DNA of 64,000 bases from Mesorhizobium temperatum (lineage in GTDB: Bacteria > Pseudomonadota > Alphaproteobacteria > Rhizobiales > Rhizobiaceae), in assembly GCF_002284575.1 (NCBI RefSeq), contig NZ_NPKJ01000041.1:62431-126430 (forward strand), in the 5' to 3' direction. The notes under the pieces were generated by a model. It had not been told where the DNA came from. It searched no databases and saw only the letters and a list, made by a program, of their open reading frames with translations. Both the position numbers and the translations under genes were made by a program. The number at the start of each line of letters is the position of its first letter. Position 1 is the first letter of the stretch. This document shows, piece after piece, positions 20,351-29,256 of the stretch.

Positions 20351-20802
20351 AGCCGGTCGAGAACGCCCTGCAGAATAAAGGCCGCCGCGGCCGAATCGAT
20401 CTTGCCGGCGCGTTTGCGGCGCGAAAAATCCATCTCGATCAACGTCCGCTCAGCCGCCACCGTCGACAGTCGCTCGTCCCACAAAACGAAGGGCAGGTCG
20501 GTCACAGCAGCCATGTTGCGGGCGAAGGCGCGGGATTTCTGGGCGCGCGGGCCTTCCGACCCGTCCATGTTGACCGGCAGGCCGAGCACCACGGCCCCGA
20601 CGTTCTCTTTCTGCAGCAAGGCGAGCAGTACCGCTGCATCCAGCGAGAATTTCCTGCGCATGATGACGGGACGCGGGTGGGCGAAGGCAAAGCCCCGGTC
20701 GGAAACCGCGACGCCGATGGTCTTGTCGCCGAGGTCGAGCCCGGCCAGCGTCTTGCCGCCGCTGAGCCGCGCCGGCAACTCTTCGATGGTGATGATGCTC
20801 AC
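20317..20802 (-). CDS. ruvX: YqgF/RuvX pre-16S rRNA nuclease (putative Holliday junction resolvase)
   Basis: 161-residue RNase H-fold protein. The N-terminal catalytic strand [17 protein letters not shown] carries the first acidic residue. [18 protein letters not shown] and the C-terminal [10 protein letters not shown] and [12 protein letters not shown] segments match YqgF signatures. In E. coli YqgF is involved in 5' maturation of 16S rRNA; a Holliday junction role was proposed earlier. The start is GTG at 20802. It diverges from the metallo-hydrolase gene at 20903, with about 100 bases between that include a repeat remnant. Confidence 0.92.
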   Translation of the reverse strand: MSIITIEELPARLSGGKTLAGLDLGDKTIGVAVSDRGFAFAHPRPVIMRRKFSLDAAVLLALLQKENVGAVVLGLPVNMDGSEGPRAQKSRAFARNMAAVTDLPFVLWDERLSTVAAERTLIEMDFSRRKRAGKIDSAAAAFILQGVLDRLQALGVGAWSK

Positions 20803-20823
20803 CGGCTTTCCTTCGACTGCTGC

Positions 20824-20852
20824 CCGCGAAGGACGCTGCGGGACTTTAATTT
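20824..20852 (+). repeat. Possible remnant of the intergenic double-hairpin repeat
   Basis: The stretch around AAGGACGCTGCGGGACTTTA matches the spacer between the two hairpins of the full copy at 50038-50141 (AAGGACGCTGTAGGACTTTG) with two differences in 20 bases. The flanking hairpins are not preserved here, so this is a decayed fragment or a chance match. Confidence 0.4.
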
Positions 20853-20902
20853 CACTGCCGGCGTTCTATCCTTTGGGGAAGCAAAAATCGAGGAAGGCAT
20901 TC

Positions 20903-21610
20903 ATGAAACTGACCTGGTACGGACATTCCGCATTTCGCATCGAAACCACCGACGCGAAAATCCTCATCGATCCCTATCTGATCGGCAATCCGTCATGGAC
21001 GGGCGGCTGGGAAGAGCCGGCGGAAGGGGTGACGCATGTCCTTTTGACCCACGGCCATAGCGATCACATCAGCGGTGCGCTGGAAGTTCTTGGGAAAAGC
21101 GGCGCCATGCTGGTCGCCAATTTCGAGGTCTGCATGTACCTGGTCGGCAAGGGCGCCAGCGACAAGAAGATCAATCCCGGCAATATCGGCGGCACCGTCG
21201 ATTGCGGCGGTTTCACCACCACCTTCGTCCAGGCGCTGCATTCATCGTCGTTTCCAGGTGACAATGGCCAGAACACTTATCTCGGCAATCCAGGCGGTCT
21301 CGTCCTGCATTTTCCGGAGGACAAGACGCTCTATCACATGGGCGACACCGACATCTTTTCCGACATGGCGCTGATCAACGAATTGCATGAGCCGAAGATC
21401 GGCATCGTGCCGGTCGGCGACCGCTTCACCATGGGTGGCGCAGTGGCAGCCCTTGCCTGCCGGCGCTTCTTTCAGTTCGAGACCGTCATCCCCAGTCACT
21501 TCGGCACGTTCCCGATCATCGAGCAGACCGCCGACAAGTTCGTCGCGGGGTTGGAGGGATCCGGCGTGAAGGTGGCGTTGCCGGAGATCGGCGGGACGAT
21601 CGCCTTGTAG
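20903..21610 (+). CDS. UPF0173-type metal-dependent hydrolase (metallo-beta-lactamase fold)
   Basis: 235-residue member of the UPF0173 / YtkL-like metallo-beta-lactamase group. The metal-binding motif THGHSDH lies near residues 50-56, with later ligands at HMGDTD and the C-terminal IPSHFGTFP. The N-terminal [13 protein letters not shown] is the family hallmark. The substrate is unknown. The ATG at 20903 follows GAGGAAGG (20890-20897) and was chosen over a much longer open frame that only antisense-covers ruvX. A 145-base gap separates it from gatC. Confidence 0.88.
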   Translation: MKLTWYGHSAFRIETTDAKILIDPYLIGNPSWTGGWEEPAEGVTHVLLTHGHSDHISGALEVLGKSGAMLVANFEVCMYLVGKGASDKKINPGNIGGTVDCGGFTTTFVQALHSSSFPGDNGQNTYLGNPGGLVLHFPEDKTLYHMGDTDIFSDMALINELHEPKIGIVPVGDRFTMGGAVAALACRRFFQFETVIPSHFGTFPIIEQTADKFVAGLEGSGVKVALPEIGGTIAL

Positions 21611-21755
21611 AGGATGCCAAAGCCGGCAGCTATTTCCTCTGCGACGGCGTGGCCCTGCCATGGACCTTCTGGGCCGGTTCTCGGCACGATGCATGTTGCG
21701 CGGCACGCGCCGCGCCGCTATAGCGCGGACTGGTTTTCCCGAGGCACAAACAAAT

Positions 21756-22043
21756 ATGTCCGTTGATGTCAAGACTGTGAAGCGCGTCGCGCGTCTCGCC
21801 CGTATTGCGGTGAGCGAGGAAGATGCCGAGCGCATGACCGGCGAGTTGAACGCCATTCTGGGCTTTGTCGAGCAATTGAACGAGGTCGACGTTTCCGGCG
21901 TCGAGCCGATGACTTCAGTTATCCCGATGGAGATGAAGAAGCGCCCGGACGTCGTCACCGACGGCAGCAAGGCGGCCGACATCGTCGCCAACGCACCTGC
22001 CACCGAAGAGAATTTCTTCCTCGTTCCGAAGGTCGTGGAGTAG
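21756..22043 (+). CDS. gatC: Asp-tRNA(Asn)/Glu-tRNA(Gln) amidotransferase subunit C
   Basis: 95-residue subunit that wraps GatA and stabilises the GatCAB complex, which converts Glu-tRNA(Gln) and Asp-tRNA(Asn) to the amidated forms. The family pattern [20 protein letters not shown], followed by [19 protein letters not shown] and a C-terminal [11 protein letters not shown], is complete. The ATG at 21756 gives the standard length. It precedes a GNAT gene by 7 bases and gatA after that; gatB is not in the window. Confidence 0.93.
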   Translation: MSVDVKTVKRVARLARIAVSEEDAERMTGELNAILGFVEQLNEVDVSGVEPMTSVIPMEMKKRPDVVTDGSKAADIVANAPATEENFFLVPKVVE

Positions 22044-22050
22044 CGGGCCG

Positions 22051-22509
22051 ATGGCAATCGAGATCGCCATCGAGACGCCGCTGCAGGACGACGTGCGCGG
22101 GCTGGTTAAGGAACTCAACGACACGCTGCTGGAACTGACGCCGCCGGAGCACTGCTACCACATGACCGTCGAACAGATGGCCGACAATGACACAACTGTC
22201 TTCATCGCTCGCGACAACGGCCTTGCCATCGGCTGCGGCGCGCTGAAGCGCCACGATGGCGCCGTCGGCGAGGTCAAGCGCATGTACACGCGGCCTTCGC
22301 ATCGCGGACAGAAGATCGGCGCCAGGATCGTCGAGCGGATCGAAGCGCTGGCGCGCAATGAAGGGCTGAAGCGTTTGGTGCTGGAAACCGGCGACCGCCA
22401 TCCGGCTGCGTGGACCGTCTATGAACGCGCCGGATTTTCGCGCTGCGGCCCGGTGCTGGACTACCCTGATACCGAGTGGTCGGTGTTTTACGAAAAGAGC
22501 CTTGCCTGA
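22051..22509 (+). CDS. GNAT family N-acetyltransferase between gatC and gatA
   Basis: 152-residue acetyltransferase. The acetyl-CoA pyrophosphate-binding loop appears as [17 protein letters not shown] (about residues 82-98), preceded by beta strand [10 protein letters not shown] and followed by [21 protein letters not shown]. It starts 7 bases after gatC and its stop overlaps the gatA start (TGATG), so it is embedded in the amidotransferase operon. The substrate is unknown. It could be a passenger, or it could modify a small molecule or protein linked to translation; only the operon position points that way. Confidence 0.88.
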   Translation: MAIEIAIETPLQDDVRGLVKELNDTLLELTPPEHCYHMTVEQMADNDTTVFIARDNGLAIGCGALKRHDGAVGEVKRMYTRPSHRGQKIGARIVERIEALARNEGLKRLVLETGDRHPAAWTVYERAGFSRCGPVLDYPDTEWSVFYEKSLA

Positions 22510-24074
22510 TGAGCGACCTGACCCACCTGACGATTTCGCAGGCCCGCGCCATGCTGCGCACCAAGGAAATCACCGCAACCGAGATCACCGAAGCCTATCT
22601 CCAGGCGATCGAGCGGGCCAATCCGGCGCTCAACGCCTATGTCGTCGTTACCGACGACAAGGCGCGCGACATGGCCAGGGCCTCGGACGCGAAGCTGGCG
22701 AAGGGCGAGGGCGGGGCGCTCGAAGGCATTCCGCTCGGGATCAAGGACCTGTTCGGCACCGAAGGCATTCACACCCAGGCCTGCAGCCATGTGCTGGATG
22801 GGTTCAAGCCGCACTACGAATCGACCGTCACCGCCAATTTGTGGGCCGACGGCGCCGTCATGCTCGGCAAACTCAACATGGACGAGTTCGCCATGGGCTC
22901 CTCCAACGAGACCTCCTACTACGGCCCTGTCGTCAATCCGTGGCGGCGTTCGCGCCTCGACACGGTAGTGATGCCGACCACGCATCAGGGCGATGGCGGT
23001 TTTGTCTCGGCCGGCGGTACCCGGACTGCACGTACGCTCGACAATGCCCAGCTTGTGCCGGGCGGCTCGTCGGGTGGCTCGGCCTCCGCCGTTTCGGCGC
23101 TCCTGTGTGCCGGCGCCACCGCCACCGACACCGGCGGGTCGATCCGCCAGCCCGCCGCCTTCACCGGCACGGTCGGCATCAAGCCGACCTACGGCCGCTG
23201 CTCGCGCTGGGGCATCGTCGCCTTTGCTTCGTCGCTCGACCAGGCCGGACCGATCGCCCGCGATGTGCGTGACGCCGCGATTCTTTTGAAGTCCATGGCC
23301 TCGGTCGATCCGAAGGACACCACCTCGGTCGACCGGCCGGTGCCGGATTACGAGGCGGCGATCGGCAAGCCGATCAAGGGCATGAAGGTCGGGATCCCCA
23401 GGGAATACCGCGTCGACGGCATGCCTGAGGAGATTGAGGCGCTGTGGCAGAAAGGCATTGCCTGGCTGAAAGATGCCGGTGCTGAGATCGTCGACATTTC
23501 GCTTCCGCATACCAAATATGCGCTGCCGGCCTATTACATCGTCGCGCCCGCCGAAGCCTCATCAAACCTCGCCCGCTATGACGGCGTCCGCTACGGGCTG
23601 CGCGTGCCGGGCAAGGACATCGTCGACATGTATGAAAAGACCAGAGCCGCCGGGTTCGGCCGCGAGGTCAAGCGCCGCATCATGATCGGCACCTATGTCC
23701 TCTCTGCCGGCTACTACGATGCCTACTATCTGCAGGCGCAGAAGGTGCGGAATCTCATCAAGCGGGATTTCGAGAATGCATTCGCGGCGGGCGTCGATGT
23801 CATCCTAACACCGGCAACGCCATCGGCGGCCTTCGGCATCGCCGACGAGGACATGGCCGCCGATCCCGTCAAGATGTACCTCAATGACATCTTCACGGTG
23901 ACGGTGAACATGGCTGGACTGCCGGGCATCGCCGTGCCCGCAGGGCTAGACGCCAAGGGCCTGCCGCTCGGCCTGCAGCTCATCGGCCGGCCCTTCGACG
24001 AGGAAACTTTGTTCCAGACGGCCCATGTCATCGAACAAGCGGCGGGTACGTTCCAGCCAGAAAAGTGGTGGTAG
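22509..24074 (+). CDS. gatA: Asp-tRNA(Asn)/Glu-tRNA(Gln) amidotransferase subunit A, with an insertion
   Basis: Amidase-signature subunit that releases ammonia from glutamine for tRNA-dependent amidation; 521 residues. The catalytic residues are Lys79 (GIKDLFG), cis-Ser187 (VPGGSSGGS) and Ser211 (DTGGSIRQP). Compared with Staphylococcus aureus GatA (Lys79, Ser154, Ser178) the spacing after the cis-Ser is identical. However, about 33 extra residues lie between Lys79 and Ser187, roughly positions 148-180 after NPW. Translation starts in a TGATG overlap with the GNAT gene. The C-terminus (PEKWW) is typical for rhizobia. Confidence 0.94.
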   Translation: MSDLTHLTISQARAMLRTKEITATEITEAYLQAIERANPALNAYVVVTDDKARDMARASDAKLAKGEGGALEGIPLGIKDLFGTEGIHTQACSHVLDGFKPHYESTVTANLWADGAVMLGKLNMDEFAMGSSNETSYYGPVVNPWRRSRLDTVVMPTTHQGDGGFVSAGGTRTARTLDNAQLVPGGSSGGSASAVSALLCAGATATDTGGSIRQPAAFTGTVGIKPTYGRCSRWGIVAFASSLDQAGPIARDVRDAAILLKSMASVDPKDTTSVDRPVPDYEAAIGKPIKGMKVGIPREYRVDGMPEEIEALWQKGIAWLKDAGAEIVDISLPHTKYALPAYYIVAPAEASSNLARYDGVRYGLRVPGKDIVDMYEKTRAAGFGREVKRRIMIGTYVLSAGYYDAYYLQAQKVRNLIKRDFENAFAAGVDVILTPATPSAAFGIADEDMAADPVKMYLNDIFTVTVNMAGLPGIAVPAGLDAKGLPLGLQLIGRPFDEETLFQTAHVIEQAAGTFQPEKWW

Positions 24075-24101
24075 TGTCGTCTCCCATCTGAAGGGTGAGG
24101 G

Positions 24102-24903
24102 ATGTTCTACTATCTTTCCAAGGTATTTTGGCTCCTCGTCCAGCCGTTGAATCTGGCGATCATCCTGCTGCTGGTTGCGTTGCTTGCCGCCTTGGTGGGG
24201 CGTAGAAAGCTGTTTGCCACCGGCAGCTGGCTGGCCTTTCTCATCCTCGCCCTCTCGACCTGGACCTCGCTGATGCTCAACCCGCTCGAAGAGCGGTTTC
24301 CGCGCCCGCCGCTGCCGGAAAAGGTCGATGGCATCGTCGTTCTCGGCGGCGGCATGGAGGGCGCCATCAATTTCGTGCGCGGCGGCTATGAACTGAGTGC
24401 AAGCGGCGATCGGATGCTCGCGGCGGCCGTGCTGGCACGGCATGTTCCGACAGCGAAAGTCGTCATCTCAGGGGGCACCATCGCAATGATCGGCGAAGGC
24501 GAGGGCGATGCAGAGACGGCGCCGCGTCTGTTCGCCGCGCTTGGCGTGACGGCCGATCGGCTGATCCTCGAGAAAAAATCCCGCAACACTTACGAGAACG
24601 CCGTCTTCACCCGGGAACTTTGTCACCCCGAAACCGGGCGAGACCTGGCTGCTGGTGACCTCGGCCTTCCACATGCCGCGCGCCAAGGCGCTGTTCGACA
24701 AGGCCGGCTTTGCCACCATTCCTTGGCCGGTCGATTACCGCACCTCCGGCAAGGAAGGCATCGGCCTGTTCCGCGACGATCCCTTCGGTTCGCTGCAAAC
24801 CGCCAGCACGGCGGTCCGCGAATGGATCGGGCTCGTCGCCTACTGGCTGTCGGGCCGCATCGATCGGCTTTTCCCCGGACCGGGTGTTGGTTCGGGCGGC
24901 TGA
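24102..24903 (+). pseudogene. YdcF/ElyC-family membrane protein gene, frameshifted
   Basis: DUF218 (YdcF/SanA/ElyC) protein with two N-terminal membrane segments (residues about 10-32 and 38-58). The conserved VDGIVVLGGGMEGAI, VISGGT and SRNTYENAVFTREL follow. The frame then fails near 24618-24622: reading +1 from GTC at 24622 restores the family sequence PKPGETWLLVTSAFHMPRA through to the stop at 24903. A single extra T in AACTTTGTC explains it. It may be a real mutation or a base-call error; see the findings for a less likely recoding option. The restored 3' end overlaps the convergent DUF599 gene by 64 bases. Related proteins act in cell-envelope maintenance. Confidence 0.8.
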
Positions 24904-25595
24904 CCGATCACGGCTTGCCGCGCCGCCGAGAAGAACTGGCGACGCACCAGAACCGCCAGCAACAGCAGCGTCGACAGTACGAACACCGTTGGGTCGACGA
25001 ACCAGCCGAGATAGCCGATCGAGAAGAAGACGCCGCGCATGCCGGAATTGAAATGTTTTCCGGCCAGCATGTTCATGCGCGCGGCCCGCCATACCGCGGT
25101 TTCGCTGACCGGGTTGCGTGAAGCCTCGCCGTGCGGGATCGGCACCGCACCGATCAGGATCGAGCAATAGTTGAACAGCCGGTAGGCCCAGCCGAACTTG
25201 AAAAAGGAATAGGCAAGGATCAGCACCAATCCGAACACCTTCATCTGAAAGGCGGAGCGGGATGATGTCGCGCCGAGCGGCAGATCGCTCAGCATCGAAA
25301 CAACCTGATCGGAGGCGCCGACCAGGGCAAAACAGCCGCCGATCGCAATCAGCGAACTGGAGGCGAAGAAGGCGGTTCCCTGTTGAAGACCTGCCATAAT
25401 GGCGGTGTCGACGATGCGGATCTCGCGTTCGGCCATGGTCCGCATCCAGGCTTCGCGCTGGACGTTCATCGCTGTCGTCAGCGACATGCGGCTGACCAGC
25501 TTCCCGTCGGAGGCGAGCGTATGCAGCACCCATACGAAAAGGAAGAAGGCCAGCGCCACGAGGTCGGCCGTCGACAAATGAAAGGAATCGCCCAT
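24840..25595 (-). CDS. DUF599 family membrane protein
   Basis: 251-residue integral membrane protein with about four hydrophobic segments (around residues 11-27, 76-96, 117-135 and 200-218). It shows features of the DUF599 family such as AWMRTMAEREIRIVDTAIMAGLQQGTAFFASSSL and FKFGWAYRLFNY. The function of the family is unknown. It is transcribed towards the YdcF gene and its last 21 codons overlap that gene's end. The 161 bases to the divergent sdaA gene contain both promoters. Confidence 0.82.
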   Translation of the reverse strand: MGDSFHLSTADLVALAFFLFVWVLHTLASDGKLVSRMSLTTAMNVQREAWMRTMAEREIRIVDTAIMAGLQQGTAFFASSSLIAIGGCFALVGASDQVVSMLSDLPLGATSSRSAFQMKVFGLVLILAYSFFKFGWAYRLFNYCSILIGAVPIPHGEASRNPVSETAVWRAARMNMLAGKHFNSGMRGVFFSIGYLGWFVDPTVFVLSTLLLLAVLVRRQFFSAARQAVIGQPPEPTPGPGKSRSMRPDSQ

Positions 25596-25756
25596 GCGAC
25601 CCTTTTACCACAAGCGGTGGCGCCGCTTCGATGGCGGAACGCAATGATGTCGCTGCCGGAGCAAATAAGGTCGGCACGTGCAGCGCCGCGATCTTCGAAA
25701 GAGCGGAAACATCACAGGAATTCCTATATGTAAATTCCAATAGGAGAGAGCGGCGC

Positions 25757-27160
25757 GTGTTCCTTTCGGTTTTCGACCTGTTCAAGATCGGCATTGGACC
25801 ATCGAGTTCGCACACGATGGGGCCGATGACGGCTGCCCGGCGTTTTCTCGACGAGGTCGCGGGAGATGACTGGCCACGCCCGGCCGGCGCCAAGGTCGAC
25901 CGCGTCGCTGCCAGCCTGCACGGCTCGCTTGCCTATACCGGCATCGGCCATGGTTCCGATCGTGCCGTCGTGCTCGGCCTTGCCGGCCAGATGCCGCAGA
26001 CGGTGGACCCCGATCAGGCGGACAGCATCGTCGACCGTATTGCCGCCGATAAGCGGATTTCGCCGCCCGGCCATCCCTCCTATCGCTTCGACCCGGCAAC
26101 GGACCTGGTGCTGGACCGCAAGACGCCGCTTTCCGGCCACGCCAATGGCATGGCCTTCTCCGCCTATGATGCCGACGATCGCCTGCTGCTCAAGCGCATC
26201 TATTATTCGATCGGCGGCGGCTTCGTGGTTTCCGAGGAAGAACTGCAGCGGATGAAGGTGAAGGGCTCGGTGACGACGGAAGGCAAGAAGGTTCCATATC
26301 CCTTCAAGAACGCCGTCGAGATGCTGTCGATGGCGGCGAAAAGCGGCCTTTCCATCGCCGACATGAAGCGCGTCAACGAAGAGACGCAGATGCCGCGCGA
26401 GGAACTCGACGCTGGCCTCGACGGCATCTGGAGCGCCATGAAGAGCTGCATCGAGCGTGGCCTGTCGCAGGACGGCATCATGCCGGGTGGGTTGAAGGTG
26501 CGCCGACGCGCGCGGCGATTGCATGACAAGCTGCAGGAGCAGTGGCAGCAGAACCGGCCCAATCCGCTGCTCGCCAACGACTGGCTGTCGATCTATGCCA
26601 TGGCGGTGAACGAGGAGAACGCCGCCGGCGGGCGCGTCGTCACCGCGCCGACCAATGGTGCTGCAGGCACGCTGCCCGCGGTGCTGCGCTACTGGCTGCA
26701 TTTCCATCCCGAGGCCGACCAGCCAAGCATCCGCGATTTCCTGCTGACCGCGGCGGCGATCGGCGGCATCATCAAGACCAACGCTTCGATCTCGGGCGCC
26801 GAAGTCGGCTGCCAGGGCGAGGTCGGTTCGGCCTCGGCGATGGCGGCAGCGGGGCTGTGCGCCGTCATGGGCGGCACGCCCGAGCAGGTCGAGAACGCCG
26901 CCGAGATCGCGCTTGAACATCATCTCGGCATGACCTGCGATCCGGTCGGTGGGCTGGTGCAGGTGCCTTGCATCGAGCGCAACGCGCTCGGCGCCGTCAA
27001 GGCGGTGACCGCTGCTTCGCTGGCCATCAAGGGCGACGGCGTTCATTTCGTGCCGCTCGATGCCGCAATCGAGACCATGCGCCAGACCGGCCTCGACATG
27101 AACGAGAAATACAAGGAAACCAGCCTCGGCGGACTGGCCGTCAATATCGTGGAATGCTGA
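25757..27160 (+). CDS. sdaA: L-serine ammonia-lyase, single-chain iron-sulfur type
   Basis: Deaminates L-serine to pyruvate and ammonia; 467 residues containing the fused beta and alpha domains. The N-terminal [19 protein letters not shown] is the family signature. Cysteines in [23 protein letters not shown] and VPCIERN are the probable [4Fe-4S] ligands. The start is GTG at 25757 behind AGGAGAGAG (25742-25750). Upstream in-frame codons carry no family sequence. It is divergent from the DUF599 gene and followed by a DUF1489 gene after 87 bases. Confidence 0.94.
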   Translation: MFLSVFDLFKIGIGPSSSHTMGPMTAARRFLDEVAGDDWPRPAGAKVDRVAASLHGSLAYTGIGHGSDRAVVLGLAGQMPQTVDPDQADSIVDRIAADKRISPPGHPSYRFDPATDLVLDRKTPLSGHANGMAFSAYDADDRLLLKRIYYSIGGGFVVSEEELQRMKVKGSVTTEGKKVPYPFKNAVEMLSMAAKSGLSIADMKRVNEETQMPREELDAGLDGIWSAMKSCIERGLSQDGIMPGGLKVRRRARRLHDKLQEQWQQNRPNPLLANDWLSIYAMAVNEENAAGGRVVTAPTNGAAGTLPAVLRYWLHFHPEADQPSIRDFLLTAAAIGGIIKTNASISGAEVGCQGEVGSASAMAAAGLCAVMGGTPEQVENAAEIALEHHLGMTCDPVGGLVQVPCIERNALGAVKAVTAASLAIKGDGVHFVPLDAAIETMRQTGLDMNEKYKETSLGGLAVNIVEC

Positions 27161-27247
27161 CCCAGACCCGGCACTGCGAACACTGGCACTGTGGAGAAAG
27201 TCGACCCGACCGTTGACGCCTTCGCACGCCGGACTAAACCTTAATCC

Positions 27248-27685
27248 ATGTCTCTCAATCTCATAAAGCTCTGTGTCGGCTGCGACAGCGTCGAGGACCT
27301 CGAAGAGTGGATCGCCTTCCGCCTCGACGAACGGCGGCGCGCCGGTGAACCGGTCGAGCACTACCACACCACCCGCATGATGCCGACGCGCGGCGCCGAG
27401 GTCACCGATGGCGGTTCCCTCTACTGGGTGATCAAGGGCAATGTGCAATGCCGCCAGTTGATCACGGAGATCCGTCCTTTCACCGATGACGACGGCATCG
27501 GCCGCTGTCATCTGATGCTCGATCCCGCGGTCGTGCGCACCGAATGGCAGCCGCGCCGCGCCTTTCAAGGCTGGCGCTACCTGAAACCGTCGGACGCACC
27601 GGCCGATCTCGGCAAGGGTAAGGCGGGCTTGGTCGAGATGCCGCCGAAACTCAGGCGCGAGCTTGCCGATCTCGGCCTTCTCTAG
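27248..27685 (+). CDS. DUF1489 family protein
   Basis: 145-residue cytoplasmic protein of an alphaproteobacterial family of unknown function. Characteristic segments are LIKLCVGCDSVEDLEEW, HTTRMMPTR, GGSLYWVIKGNVQCRQ and FQGWRYL. The two closely spaced cysteines near the N-terminus (CVGC) and one at position 77 could bind a metal, but this is speculation. No operon partner is apparent: gaps of 87 and 96 bases flank it. Confidence 0.85.
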   Translation: MSLNLIKLCVGCDSVEDLEEWIAFRLDERRRAGEPVEHYHTTRMMPTRGAEVTDGGSLYWVIKGNVQCRQLITEIRPFTDDDGIGRCHLMLDPAVVRTEWQPRRAFQGWRYLKPSDAPADLGKGKAGLVEMPPKLRRELADLGLL

Positions 27686-27781
27686 GAAAGCCCCCAAATT
27701 CAAAGCTGCCGCGATCCTGGCTCTTCAAAGCGCCTCATGCTGGGCTTGCAAGCTGTGCGACAACGCCACATCTTGAATGTG

Positions 27782-28513
27782 ATGAGCGACAAGAAGCAGC
27801 CCGTGCCCGCAAAGGCCAATCCTGCGCCGGTCGAACCCCAATCGAGCACCGGCGAGATCGACGCCTTTATCCGTCAGGCAAGGACGCTCGCTGCGTCCGC
27901 GACCGGTTCTGGCAGGCTGATTCTCTCGCTCGACGCGACGATGAGCCGCCAGCCGACCTGGGACCTGGCCTGTGCGCTGCAGGGGGAGATGTTCGACGCC
28001 GTCGGCAAGGCCGGAGCGCTCAAGGTTCAATTGGTTTATTTTCGTGGTCTTGGCGAGTGCCGCTCATCCGCATTCGTCACAGATACGGACGCGCTGAAGC
28101 AGCTGATGACGCGGATCGAATGCCGCAGTGGTCATACCCAGATCGGCAAGGTGCTGGCCCATGCGCTGAAACAGACGGCGGCGGCCAAGGTCAACGCGCT
28201 GGTCTATATCGGCGATGCGATGGAAGAAAACATAGACGATCTGGCCGAAAAGGCCGGCAGCCTCGGCCTGCACGGCGTTCCTGTCTTCGTCTTTCAGGAG
28301 GGCCATGATGCCGGCGCAGAAAAGGCATTTAAGGAAATTGCGCGGCTGTCCAAAGGTGCTTGGTTCCGATTTGATCGGCGGGCCGCCGCAACCTTGGCCA
28401 GCCTGCTTTCCGCGGTCGCCGTGTTTGCAACCGGCGGGCTGAAGGCGCTGGAGGCGAGGGGCAGGCCGGAAGACCGGCTGATGATCGAGCATCTGCGGGG
28501 TGGCAGGAAATAA
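27782..28513 (+). CDS. VWA-like domain protein coupled to a J-domain gene
   Basis: 243-residue protein with no signal peptide. Residues about 42-190 resemble a von Willebrand A fold: LILSLDATMSRQPTWD supplies a DxTxS MIDAS-like motif, and later VNALVYIGDAMEENID gives the second acidic strand. A hydrophobic stretch (LASLLSAVAVFATGG) lies near the C-terminus. The start is uncertain: ATG at 27782 was chosen, with an alternative at 27737, and neither has a strong ribosome site. The stop overlaps the J-domain gene start (TAATG), implying coupled synthesis. A metal-dependent protein-binding role together with the chaperone gene is inferred. Confidence 0.75.
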   Translation: MSDKKQPVPAKANPAPVEPQSSTGEIDAFIRQARTLAASATGSGRLILSLDATMSRQPTWDLACALQGEMFDAVGKAGALKVQLVYFRGLGECRSSAFVTDTDALKQLMTRIECRSGHTQIGKVLAHALKQTAAAKVNALVYIGDAMEENIDDLAEKAGSLGLHGVPVFVFQEGHDAGAEKAFKEIARLSKGAWFRFDRRAAATLASLLSAVAVFATGGLKALEARGRPEDRLMIEHLRGGRK

Positions 28514-29211
28514 TGGGCGCGATTATCGCATTCGTGGCGTTGCTTTTGGTGCTGCTCGGCGCGGCCACGGTCTTTCTCCGCGCCGACCCCGCGAGACTCG
28601 CAAGCGGGATGAGAACACTTGGGCCTGTCCTGCTGGCGCTGATCGGCGTCGCCGTGCTTCTGGTCGGACGCGAAGGCATCGGCGGCTTGATCCTGTCGAC
28701 GGCGCTCGCCTGGTATGGCTCCATGCGGATGAAGCGGCCGACGGCGAAACTGGAGCCGGGCAAGCATTCGACGGTGCGCACTGCGGCACTCGAAATGGAG
28801 CTTGATCACGATACCGGCAGTCTGGAGGGGCTCGTGCTCGCCGGCCGCCATGAAGGCAAGATGCTTGGCACGATGAGCCTTGCGGAATTGCAGCAGCTTT
28901 ATCGCGAACTCCCCGGCGACCCGGAGAGCCGCCAGTTGCTAGAGACGTATCTTGACGGCAGATTTCCCATCTGGCGCAAAGACTCTGAGGCGAATGGTGG
29001 CGACGGGCTGGGTGTTTCGCCAGGTTCTGGCGCCATGACTAAGGAGGAGGCCTACAAGATCCTTGGTCTTGAAGCGGGGGCCGCCGCGGCGGATGTCCGC
29101 AAGGCGCACCGCCGCCTGATGCAGCGCCTGCACCCCGATATCGGCGGCACTTCTTTTCTGGCGGCGCGGATCAATGAAGCCAAGGACGTCTTGCTCTCCG
29201 ATCACAACTAG
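28513..29211 (+). CDS. Membrane-anchored J-domain protein (DnaJ-like)
   Basis: 232-residue protein. Two N-terminal membrane segments (about residues 3-21 and 37-58) are followed by a soluble middle region. A C-terminal J domain spans about 175-230, with AYKILGLEAGAAAADVRKAH, the invariant HPD in LHPDIGG, and AARINEAKDVLL. The topology resembles TIM14/Pam18-like and DjlC-type cochaperones, which recruit DnaK to a membrane site. It starts within the stop codon of the VWA-like gene. The client process is unknown. Confidence 0.87.
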   Translation: MGAIIAFVALLLVLLGAATVFLRADPARLASGMRTLGPVLLALIGVAVLLVGREGIGGLILSTALAWYGSMRMKRPTAKLEPGKHSTVRTAALEMELDHDTGSLEGLVLAGRHEGKMLGTMSLAELQQLYRELPGDPESRQLLETYLDGRFPIWRKDSEANGGDGLGVSPGSGAMTKEEAYKILGLEAGAAAADVRKAHRRLMQRLHPDIGGTSFLAARINEAKDVLLSDHN

Positions 29212-29256
29212 TCTCCTTCGACGCAGAATTTTTCCGGGAGATGTTTTCGACGCCGT

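Noticed and set aside
20402..20902. Upstream extension of the metallo-hydrolase frame over ruvX
   Set aside because: The first 167 codons are antisense to ruvX and lack family sequence; a good ribosome site and the family start are at 20903.
25724..27703. 659-codon open frame antisense to sdaA and the DUF1489 gene
   Set aside because: Spans two genes and a gap in antisense, with no ribosome site or recognisable domain.
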